A DNA stretch of 8,318 bases from Planctomycetota bacterium. GTDB lineage: Bacteria > Planctomycetota > Planctomycetia > Isosphaerales > Isosphaeraceae. The notes under the pieces were generated by a model, which was not told where the DNA came from, made no database searches, and worked only from the letters and a program-made list of their open reading frames with translations. Made by a program: the position numbers and the translations under genes. Shown one piece after another: positions 1-5,569 of this stretch; position 1 is the stretch's first letter; every line of letters starts with the position of its first letter. The stretch spans positions 1 to 8,318 of the forward strand of contig JAJYCH010000168.1 in NCBI GenBank assembly GCA_021778575.1, in the 5' to 3' direction.

Positions 1-90
1 GGAATCGTCGAGGAACGAAGTATCGGCATCGATACTCCCGAGGATTATCGCCGGTTCGTCGATCGCTGGCGGGCCGGACAAGGGGGGTGA
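1..90 (+). CDS. kdsB: C-terminal end of probable 3-deoxy-manno-octulosonate cytidylyltransferase (CMP-KDO synthetase), partial
   Basis: Frame 1 is open from the window edge to a TGA at 88-90 and gives 29 residues. They contain SIGIDTPEDYRRFVDRW, which resembles the conserved C-terminal 'GIDTPEDL/Y' motif of KdsB. KdsB is a cytoplasmic enzyme that activates KDO with CTP for lipopolysaccharide inner-core synthesis. The stretch ends in a basic, glycine-rich tail (RAGQGG), as expected of a real C-terminus. The active-site part lies outside the window, so the call rests on one short motif. A related nucleotidyltransferase is the main alternative. The gene converges on the next one with 18 bases between stop codons, and no terminator hairpin is visible in that gap. 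Confidence 0.6.
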   Translation, partial: GIVEERSIGIDTPEDYRRFVDRWRAGQGG

Positions 91-108
91 TGTTCTCGAA
101 TTTCCCGG

Positions 109-3100
109 CTATCTCGTGGATTTCAAACTATTCAGATAAGCGATAAGGTCGGCAAACTCGACGGGGGCCAGCGAGTCGACCAGGCCGGCGGGCATCAATG
201 AGCTCTCCGAGACCTTCCGCTGGTCGATTTCCACTTTGCGGATCAAGATCGGCTTACCGTGAGCGTCGGTCAATTCGACAGAATCGTCCGTCTCCGCGCG
301 AAGCAGTCCCGTGACGACCGTCCCATCATGGCGGGAGATCAAGAGAGGTTGAAATCCTGTCGCCAGACGATTCGATGGCTCCAGGACCGATCGGATAATC
401 TCGGATTTCTGATATTTAGCGGCGAGTCCGGTCAGATCCGGGCCGACGTTCGCCGTTCCCTGGCCTCCAACGGTGTGACAACCGGAGCAACCGATTCCTT
501 TCGACTCGAAGAAAAGCCTCTCGCCGTTGACAGGGTCGCCCTGATGAGAAAGGGCGAAGGCTCGGAGTCCTTCGAGACCGATCGCGCCCGAAGTCCCGAC
601 CAGAGCCGCCGAGGTGGGGTCGGAGATCGACAAGCTGAAGCTCCAGGTTCCAATTCCCTGGCGGCTTCGGACCAGAATCCGGTTCACGCCGCGCTGAAGC
701 GAGAACCGAACGACGTTCGATTCGGGAGAATAGGGACGACCGACAGAATTGGTATAGTTCAACACGGCTTGATGATTGACCGAGATCTGAATCGTCCCCG
801 ACGAACCGACGATCATCAAAGCCTGGCGGTCCCGGTCCGACGAGACTTCGGCATACGCGAATGCCGCCAGGTCGGGCGAGCCATTGGCGTCGTAGCCAAA
901 ACCTCCGTGGTCGCCGGTTCCTGCCTTGAAGTCGTCGATCGTGATCCGTCCGGTGGTCGGTTCGGCGGACCGATTTTGCCAGGTGACGGCGCGACCTTCC
1001 GCGCCGACTTGCGTTTTCGCGAAGTCGATCGCGGCCGGATCTTCAAAGAGCAGGGGAGTGGTTCGGGGAAACGGACCGATCACTTTCCAGGCCGGCACTG
1101 GCTGGAATTTGGTCAAGATCCGCTCGACCGCCAGAGCGGCCGGACCAACGAACTTGCCTTCACCGGCGAGCTTCCGCAATTCGGTGGATTTGATTTCGCG
1201 GATCGATCGCAAAGCGGTTTCGCTCGCCTGGCGGACCGCCGGGTCACGATCGCCGAGCGACTCAACATAGACGGGGAAGGCCCGAGGGTCGGGCATCTCG
1301 GCGAGCGCTCGACTCGCTTCGCTCCGATAAGTCTCGTCGGCACCCAGTTTGATGAGCCTTGGAATCGCCTCGGCAAGCTTCTGCGACGCTACCGCCCCGA
1401 TCGCCGCCTTTCGAACCACCGGCGACGGATCATCGAGTCGGTCCACCAGACTGGAACGGATATTGACCGGTAATGGCTTGCCGACCGGGAAACCAGCCAG
1501 AGCCGCAGCCCGGACCAATTCAGAGGAATTTTCGAAGAACCCGGCCAGGTCATTCGCGGGCAAGACCCGGCTCCGACCCAGCGCTGGCAATGCCCGGGCG
1601 AGCAAGGATTCGGGCGCCTTCGCGTCGTAGACCAGCATCAGACGGGCATTCAGCGCCTGGGGACTGTTCATTGCGGCCAGGGCATCAAGGGCCACCGAGC
1701 GAACCTCGATCGGTCGGGAGCCATCCAGCAGAATCTTGCTCAGAAGTGGGATCGATCGAAGATCGTTGAGTGATCCCAGAGCCTGCGCGGCGACCGCCTG
1801 ATTGACCGGATCAGGTTCTTTTTCGAGGACCATCCGAAGCAACGGCGCGGCCTGTTCGCCGACGCCGATCAAGCCGACAATCGCGGGGCGACGCACAAGA
1901 GGATCAGGATCTCTGAGCCCCTTGATCAGTCCGGTAAGAACGGCGGTCATCCCCTCCGGACTCCAGTCGCGCGTTTTCTTGGGCGGCGCGCCGGCCAGGG
2001 GGTTCGTGCCGAACCACTGGCCCGACCACTCCGGATAGCGACGATAATTGCCCGCGAGCGCGGCCAGAACGCGCGCCTTCCAGCTCGAATCGGTGGCCGA
2101 ATCGAGCGCCATCGAGAGAGCTGTGACCGCCGCCGTTGTCCAGGACTCATCGGCAAGCTTGAGCGCGTCTTCGCGCCGCTTCGGGTCGGCCAGGGCCTCG
2201 TTCAAACTGGTCAGATTTTCGGCTCCAAGTTTACGGAGCGCCTTGCGGACCGACCAGCTCACGACCGGGTCGGGATCGCCCAGAGCCAGGTAAAGCGGAT
2301 TTGATCCCGCCGGGTCGCCGATCTGGCCCAGCGCAATGGCCGAATCGCGGCGAACGGTCGGGTCCGTACTTCGGAGGAGGGCGGCGAGAGCCGGAACGGC
2401 CTCACGGTCGCGAGCAATCCCCGAGCTTCGGGCCGCTTGAGCCTGTAGCGTGGGTTTCTGATCGGTCAGGCTCGCGCGGATCGCCCGACGGGCTTCCGGC
2501 CCGGAAATCGAGTCCAGAGCCCAGAGCGCATGGATTCGCCCCGGGCCGGGATTGGCCTGCAATCGGTCGGTGAGGGGTCGGATCGATTCGAGACCTCGGC
2601 CCGCGAGTGCGCGTTGAGCGTCGCGACGGACCGAGAGCGCCGGATGATCGAGCGCCCGGATCTTCACGGCGATTTCGTTCGATGACGGTCGAAGGCCGGG
2701 CGTCACCCGGTCGGCCCCGGTGTACGTGAGGCGAAACAAACGGCCTGCCGGTGGTCCATCGGCCAGCCAACCGTTGAAGGCCCAGTCGACCAGGTAGAGC
2801 GAACTGCCATCGGCAGAGCAAGCGACGGAGAACGGCCGGAAGTCCACCAGGTCGCCCTTTTCGACCACGGTTTCCTGCTTCACCACCTCGAAACTTGCGC
2901 CCGAGGGTGCAACCTCGTAACGGATCAGCTTCTGAAGCCCCCAGTCGCAGAAGAACAAGTTGCCCTGGAACCGTGACGGTAGACCGTCCTCCGTGTAGCA
3001 AATTCCCTGAGTGCCCGAGCCGCCAAACTGCCCGGCGATGATGGGCAAGGCACGAAAGGGGGCTGTCAGGAATTCGTAAGGATAGCCGTAGTGTCCGCCG

Positions 3101-3822
3101 ACGATGTGATGGGTCAGGCTGTTGGGCCACTTCTTGCTATCGTCATCATTCCCGTAAGTGAAGATGTCGTCATGCGCTGTCAAGGCTACCGAAAGTGGGT
3201 TCCGCTCTCCGGTCGAGACGATTTCCAGACCGGAACCGTCGGGCCTGATCCGCATCACTCCGCCGCCGGCCATCGTGATCGTCGTTCCGTCGCGAGCGGT
3301 CGCCCGGGGCAGCCCTTTATCGCCGATGGAGATGTACAGGAATCCATCGATACCGAGCCGGATTCCCGAAGCGATATGATCATTGATCCCATTGAATCCC
3401 GGGAGCTTCGGTCCCAGGCCGGTGATCAGATCCACCCGAGAGTCAGCCTTGCCGTCACCGTCGAGGTCGCGCAAGGCCGAGAGATAGGGGGCATGAACGA
3501 CAAACAGAGTTCCGTCGACCCATTCCAGCCCCATCACCGCCCACAGTTTGTCGGCGAACTTCGTCACGCGACCATCGCGAATCGCCACGACCGAGTCGGC
3601 CGGCACGGTGGGCGGCCCCGGCATGTCCATCGGGTCCTGCCCGAGATAGATCGTTCCATCGGGACCGACGACACAGGCCGTTGGGTAGGCGATCGCGGGC
3701 GCCTGCTCGACCAGCTCGATCGACCAGCCGTCGGCCGCTTTGGGTCGAGGCGGAACGTCACCTGACTCAGCAGTTCCGATCGGGATCGAGAGTAGCAGCG
3801 CGGCGGCGAACAGGGTGCGCAT
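109..3822 (-). CDS. Exported sugar-dehydrogenase-like propeller / HEAT-repeat / c-type cytochrome protein (planctomycete type)
   Basis: A 1237-residue exported protein of unknown substrate. Residues 1-18 form a signal peptide (MRTLFAAALLLSIPIGTA). Residues about 30-370 resemble the PQQ/sugar-dehydrogenase-like beta-propeller of PVC-group 'membrane-bound dehydrogenase' proteins and include a calcium-loop-like DLDGDGKAD at 119-127. Residues about 385-900 are HEAT-like repeats; clear units with 'DPxVRRxAxxALG' character lie near 475-500, 630-655, 790-815 and 850-875. Residues about 905-1070 begin with 'PAWKVIGPFP' and look like a beta-rich PA14/galactose-binding-type module. Residues about 1090-1235 are the Pirellula/Verrucomicrobium-type haem-binding domain: CSGCH at 1112-1116 attaches haem c, and M1210 in SLMPAGL is the likely distal ligand. 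It probably passes electrons from a propeller-bound substrate to the haem outside the cytoplasm. The ATG is supported by GAGGAAGG nine bases upstream and the signal peptide. Catalysis is unproven; a binding or scaffold role is possible. Confidence 0.93.
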   Translation of the reverse strand: MRTLFAAALLLSIPIGTAESGDVPPRPKAADGWSIELVEQAPAIAYPTACVVGPDGTIYLGQDPMDMPGPPTVPADSVVAIRDGRVTKFADKLWAVMGLEWVDGTLFVVHAPYLSALRDLDGDGKADSRVDLITGLGPKLPGFNGINDHIASGIRLGIDGFLYISIGDKGLPRATARDGTTITMAGGGVMRIRPDGSGLEIVSTGERNPLSVALTAHDDIFTYGNDDDSKKWPNSLTHHIVGGHYGYPYEFLTAPFRALPIIAGQFGGSGTQGICYTEDGLPSRFQGNLFFCDWGLQKLIRYEVAPSGASFEVVKQETVVEKGDLVDFRPFSVACSADGSSLYLVDWAFNGWLADGPPAGRLFRLTYTGADRVTPGLRPSSNEIAVKIRALDHPALSVRRDAQRALAGRGLESIRPLTDRLQANPGPGRIHALWALDSISGPEARRAIRASLTDQKPTLQAQAARSSGIARDREAVPALAALLRSTDPTVRRDSAIALGQIGDPAGSNPLYLALGDPDPVVSWSVRKALRKLGAENLTSLNEALADPKRREDALKLADESWTTAAVTALSMALDSATDSSWKARVLAALAGNYRRYPEWSGQWFGTNPLAGAPPKKTRDWSPEGMTAVLTGLIKGLRDPDPLVRRPAIVGLIGVGEQAAPLLRMVLEKEPDPVNQAVAAQALGSLNDLRSIPLLSKILLDGSRPIEVRSVALDALAAMNSPQALNARLMLVYDAKAPESLLARALPALGRSRVLPANDLAGFFENSSELVRAAALAGFPVGKPLPVNIRSSLVDRLDDPSPVVRKAAIGAVASQKLAEAIPRLIKLGADETYRSEASRALAEMPDPRAFPVYVESLGDRDPAVRQASETALRSIREIKSTELRKLAGEGKFVGPAALAVERILTKFQPVPAWKVIGPFPRTTPLLFEDPAAIDFAKTQVGAEGRAVTWQNRSAEPTTGRITIDDFKAGTGDHGGFGYDANGSPDLAAFAYAEVSSDRDRQALMIVGSSGTIQISVNHQAVLNYTNSVGRPYSPESNVVRFSLQRGVNRILVRSRQGIGTWSFSLSISDPTSAALVGTSGAIGLEGLRAFALSHQGDPVNGERLFFESKGIGCSGCHTVGGQGTANVGPDLTGLAAKYQKSEIIRSVLEPSNRLATGFQPLLISRHDGTVVTGLLRAETDDSVELTDAHGKPILIRKVEIDQRKVSESSLMPAGLVDSLAPVEFADLIAYLNSLKSTR

Positions 3823-3831
3823 GGCAAGGAT

Positions 3832-3839
3832 CCTTCCTC
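3832..3839 (-). promoter_or_regulatory. Shine-Dalgarno sequence of the cytochrome-type dehydrogenase gene
   Basis: On the minus strand this reads GAGGAAGG, nine bases before the ATG at 3822. It supports the chosen start, which also places a good signal peptide at the N-terminus. Confidence 0.7.
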
Positions 3840-3904
3840 GATGCGTGGTCGTGGTCTCGGTTCATGGACGGATGGACTGGAGATTCGCGGTGCTTTGAGG
3901 CAGA

Positions 3905-3933
3905 ATTGTAGCCGAAGGACCGCCGGGCCTCAA
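3905..3933 (-). promoter_or_regulatory. Sigma-70-like promoter of the cytochrome-type dehydrogenase gene
   Basis: The minus strand reads TTGAGG (3933-3928), a spacer of exactly 17 bases, then TACAAT (3910-3905). These match the -35 consensus at 4 of 6 and the -10 consensus at 5 of 6 positions. Transcription would start near 3898 and give a leader of about 75 bases before the ATG at 3822. This is the best promoter match I found in the window. The function is inferred from sequence alone. Confidence 0.6.
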
Positions 3934-3951
3934 CGCGAGGGCGCGGACGGT

Positions 3952-3957
3952 TATGAT
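3952..3957 (+). promoter_or_regulatory. Possible -10 element for the rightward 119-residue / Uma2 operon
   Basis: TATGAT matches the -10 consensus at 5 of 6 positions. The -35 region 17 bases upstream (CTCAAC, 3929-3934) is poor and almost coincides with the -35 hexamer of the opposing promoter. A start near 3964 would leave a leader of roughly 20 bases, just enough for the GGAG at 3970-3973 before the GTG at 3983. Activation by a regulator would be needed if this is real. Confidence 0.35.
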
Positions 3958-3982
3958 CCCTGGATGGATGGAGTGACTGACC

Positions 3983-4342
3983 GTGACCACCCCGCAGACC
4001 CCGGCGACGACTGTTGCCGATCCCAAGAAGAACCCGTCGTATCCGCAGCGCGTCCATTTGAGCGAGAAGCCGCACTGGCTTGGCGTGCTCCAGTCGGTCG
4101 AAACTCGGGTGGCTGAAGCCCAGGCGAAGCTCGCCGCACTCGGAAACGTGGGAAACCGAGAGGTCTTCGAGAAGCTCCATGCGCAGTTGCTCGGAGCCCG
4201 CGACCAGGTCGCCGCGGCGGTCAAGCGTCTCCCGCTCGAAACGGGTCATCTCTACGAGGAAGATCATCACCGGGTCGACGACGGCGTCGCCGCTCTCGAC
4301 CGCTTGTTCCAGAAGTGGGATGAGGCATCCAAGGGCGGGTGA
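3983..4342 (+). CDS. Conserved-looking small helical protein of unknown function (119 aa)
   Basis: I do not recognise this family. The protein has no signal peptide, no membrane span and no cysteine. After a Pro/Thr-rich, probably flexible N-terminus (about 1-30) it appears all-helical: about 33-56 (HWLGVLQSVETRVAEAQAKL), 58-84 and 90-114, with coiled-coil-like spacing. A polar, histidine-rich patch, HLYEEDHHR (89-97), lies between the last two helices. The start is GTG, preceded by GGAG at 3970-3973 with nine bases between; an in-frame TGA at 3974-3976 rules out any longer form. It is the first gene of a rightward unit: the next start is only 22 bases beyond its stop, so cotranscription with the Uma2 genes is likely. 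The DNA coding for its second half also has an open +1 frame, but that is a shadow continuing into the Uma2 gene. Confidence 0.75.
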   Translation: MTTPQTPATTVADPKKNPSYPQRVHLSEKPHWLGVLQSVETRVAEAQAKLAALGNVGNREVFEKLHAQLLGARDQVAAAVKRLPLETGHLYEEDHHRVDDGVAALDRLFQKWDEASKGG

Positions 4343-4352
4343 GCTTCGTACT

Positions 4353-4356
4353 GGAG
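4353..4356 (+). promoter_or_regulatory. Shine-Dalgarno sequence deciding the start of the first Uma2 gene
   Basis: GGAG with eight bases before the ATG at 4365. The same GGAG, spacing and following ATTGGATGGCGACCGT block recur before the second Uma2 gene at 4980. This shows that the start is 4365 rather than an upstream codon inside the 119-residue gene. Confidence 0.7.
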
Positions 4357-4364
4357 CGAATTGG

Positions 4365-4919
4365 ATGGCGACCGTAGAATCTCCGCTCATTTCTCTCGAA
4401 GATTACGCATCTATGCCCGAAAATGGGCTTCGAACCGAGCTGGTTCGCGGGAGAATCGTTGAGTTGACCAGGCCTACCTATTTGCACGGACTGACCTGCG
4501 TCGAGATCGCATTCGCGATCAGCTCATGGGTCAGGCAACGACAACTGGGTCGGGTTGTCTCTAACGACTCGGGGATCGTGACGGAGCGTGATCCCGATAC
4601 GCTTCGGGGAGCGGACGTCGCCTATTACAGCTATGACCGGATACCGAAGGGGTCGCATCCCGGAAAGTATCCGGATGTTCCGCCGGAGATCGTCATTGAG
4701 GTCCGCTCACCCAGCGAACGGTGGAAGGATCTGCGTGCGAAGGTGAGCGAGTATCTGGCGGTGGGCGTTTCAATCGTCTGCGTGATCGACCCGGACCTGC
4801 GGACGGCCTGGCTTTATTTCCCGGATCAACCGGACCGGATTGTCGGTCCGGATGGGGATCTGAGCTTCCCGGGATGCCTGCCGGAGTTCTCGGTTCCGAT
4901 GCGGAACTTGTTCGAGTGA
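4365..4919 (+). CDS. Uma2 family (DUF820) PD-(D/E)XK-fold putative endonuclease, copy 1
   Basis: A 184-residue protein with the usual Uma2 order of motifs: TELVRGRIVEL (24-34), a histidine at 41, GADVAYYS (82-89), PPEIVIEVRSPSERW (106-120), LRAKVSEYLAVGV (123-135) and a late VIDPD (140-144). By family pattern D84, E112 and K126 are the likely nuclease-site residues, and all are present, so it looks intact. Uma2 proteins adopt the PD-(D/E)XK nuclease fold and are abundant in cyanobacteria and planctomycetes, but no substrate or biological role is firmly known. It lies 22 bases after the 119-residue gene and 72 bases before its paralogue, all in one direction. From codon 68 onward it is almost identical in DNA to copy 2, while the first 67 codons differ strongly. 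The frame stays open upstream, but only the ATG at 4365 has a ribosome-binding site and matches the paralogue. Confidence 0.9.
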   Translation: MATVESPLISLEDYASMPENGLRTELVRGRIVELTRPTYLHGLTCVEIAFAISSWVRQRQLGRVVSNDSGIVTERDPDTLRGADVAYYSYDRIPKGSHPGKYPDVPPEIVIEVRSPSERWKDLRAKVSEYLAVGVSIVCVIDPDLRTAWLYFPDQPDRIVGPDGDLSFPGCLPEFSVPMRNLFE

Positions 4920-4922
4920 CAA
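4566..4922 (+). repeat. Direct repeat, copy 1 (3' part of first Uma2 gene)
   Basis: This block aligns without gaps to 5190-5546, at an offset of 624 bases. Within the coding part (4566-4919) I count ten differences in 354 bases: 4634, 4653, 4682, 4727, 4772, 4853, 4868, 4873, 4877 and 4916. That is about 97% identity, with runs of 68 and 80 identical bases. Similarity falls sharply just upstream of 4566 and stops four bases after the start of the stop codon. Confidence 0.9.
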
Positions 4923-4979
4923 GTAGGCCCGGTTGAAGTGCTGGAATCGCGGAATCGAAGGGTGGCTCAACCTTCTTCC

Positions 4980-4983
4980 GGAG
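4980..4983 (+). promoter_or_regulatory. Shine-Dalgarno sequence deciding the start of the second Uma2 gene
   Basis: GGAG stands eight bases before the ATG at 4992, exactly as in copy 1. It favours 4992 over the in-frame GTG at 4938, which would add 18 residues with no counterpart in the paralogue. Confidence 0.7.
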
Positions 4984-4991
4984 TCTATTGG

Positions 4992-5543
4992 ATGGCGACC
5001 GTCGATCAGATCATCAGTGCCGAGGAGTACGCCCTGGTTCCCGACATCGGGCATCGGACTGAACTCGTCCGGGGAAGGATTATCGAGTTGCCGCCAGCCA
5101 ATTACTGGCATGGAATTGTCTGTGGCTATATCGCCCGAGCACTGGGGAACTGGGTGGGCGACCGAAACCTGGGCCGGATTACCATCAATGACTCGGGGAT
5201 CGTGACGGAGCGTGATCCCGATACGCTTCGGGGAGCGGACGTCGCCTATTACAGCTACGACCGGATACCGAAGGGGGCGCATCCCGGAAAGTATCCGGAT
5301 GTTCCACCGGAGATCGTCATTGAGGTCCGCTCACCCAGCGAACGGTGGAACGATCTGCGTGCGAAGGTGAGCGAGTATCTGGCGGTGGGCGTTTCGATCG
5401 TCTGCGTGATCGACCCGGACCTGCGGACGGCCTGGCTTTATTTCCCGGATCAACCGGACCGGATTGTCGGTCCGGAAGGGGATCTGAGCTTTCCGGAATG
5501 TCTGCCGGAGTTCTCGGTTCCGATGCGGAACTTGTTCGAATGA
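4992..5543 (+). CDS. Uma2 family (DUF820) PD-(D/E)XK-fold putative endonuclease, copy 2
   Basis: A 183-residue tandem paralogue of the preceding gene. Motifs run TELVRGRIIEL (23-33), H40, GADVAYYS (81-88), PPEIVIEVRSPSERW (105-119), LRAKVSEY (122-129) and VIDPD (139-143). The likely nuclease-site residues D83, E111 and K125 are present. Residues 1-67 share only about 37 identities with copy 1 and need a one-residue gap. Residues 68-183 differ at four positions: S to A, K to N, D to E and G to E. The N-terminal difference is spread along the sequence and keeps the structural motifs, so both genes look functional rather than decayed. The gene may be read from the same transcript as its upstream neighbours. 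It converges on the exporter gene with 26 bases between stop codons. Molecular role unknown; a DNA-cutting or repair-type activity is only implied by the fold. Confidence 0.9.
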   Translation: MATVDQIISAEEYALVPDIGHRTELVRGRIIELPPANYWHGIVCGYIARALGNWVGDRNLGRITINDSGIVTERDPDTLRGADVAYYSYDRIPKGAHPGKYPDVPPEIVIEVRSPSERWNDLRAKVSEYLAVGVSIVCVIDPDLRTAWLYFPDQPDRIVGPEGDLSFPECLPEFSVPMRNLFE

Positions 5544-5546
5544 CAG
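5190..5546 (+). repeat. Direct repeat, copy 2 (3' part of second Uma2 gene)
   Basis: Partner of the block at 4566-4922. Six of the ten differences in the coding part are synonymous. The repeat has no terminal inverted repeats and carries no transposase, so duplication or gene conversion is a better explanation than an insertion element. Confidence 0.9.
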
Positions 5547-5569
5547 TTCCGATCGGCACTGGCTCCGAT

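Noticed and set aside
259..1473. Plus-strand open frame of 404 codons
   Set aside because: It is also codon-aligned antisense to the long dehydrogenase-like gene, for the same reason. Its product has no domain, and the opposite strand carries clear HEAT and haem motifs.
2402..3130. Minus-strand open frame of 242 codons in another phase of the dehydrogenase gene
   Set aside because: Its product is dominated by Arg, Gly, Pro and Ser, typical of an out-of-frame reading of GC-rich DNA.
3091..3765. Plus-strand open frame of 224 codons
   Set aside because: Same codon-aligned antisense position opposite the N-terminal propeller; no domain or supported start.
3953..3976. Seven-codon frame (MIPGWME) before the 119-residue gene
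   Set aside because: Its ATG falls inside the candidate -10 element and would not be in the transcript if that promoter is used; no ribosome-binding site seen.
4770..5282. Minus-strand open frame of 170 codons across the two Uma2 genes
   Set aside because: It is antisense to two clearly related Uma2 coding regions and crosses their intergenic gap; no start signal or known motif.
4566..5546. Direct repeats considered as an insertion sequence or integron-like duplication
   Set aside because: The repeats are the coding ends of paralogous genes; there is no transposase, terminal inverted repeat or target duplication.
5552..5569. ATCGG / CCGAT hairpin between the convergent Uma2 and exporter stops
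   Set aside because: Only a 5-bp stem with an 8-base loop and no T-run on either side; too weak to call a terminator.
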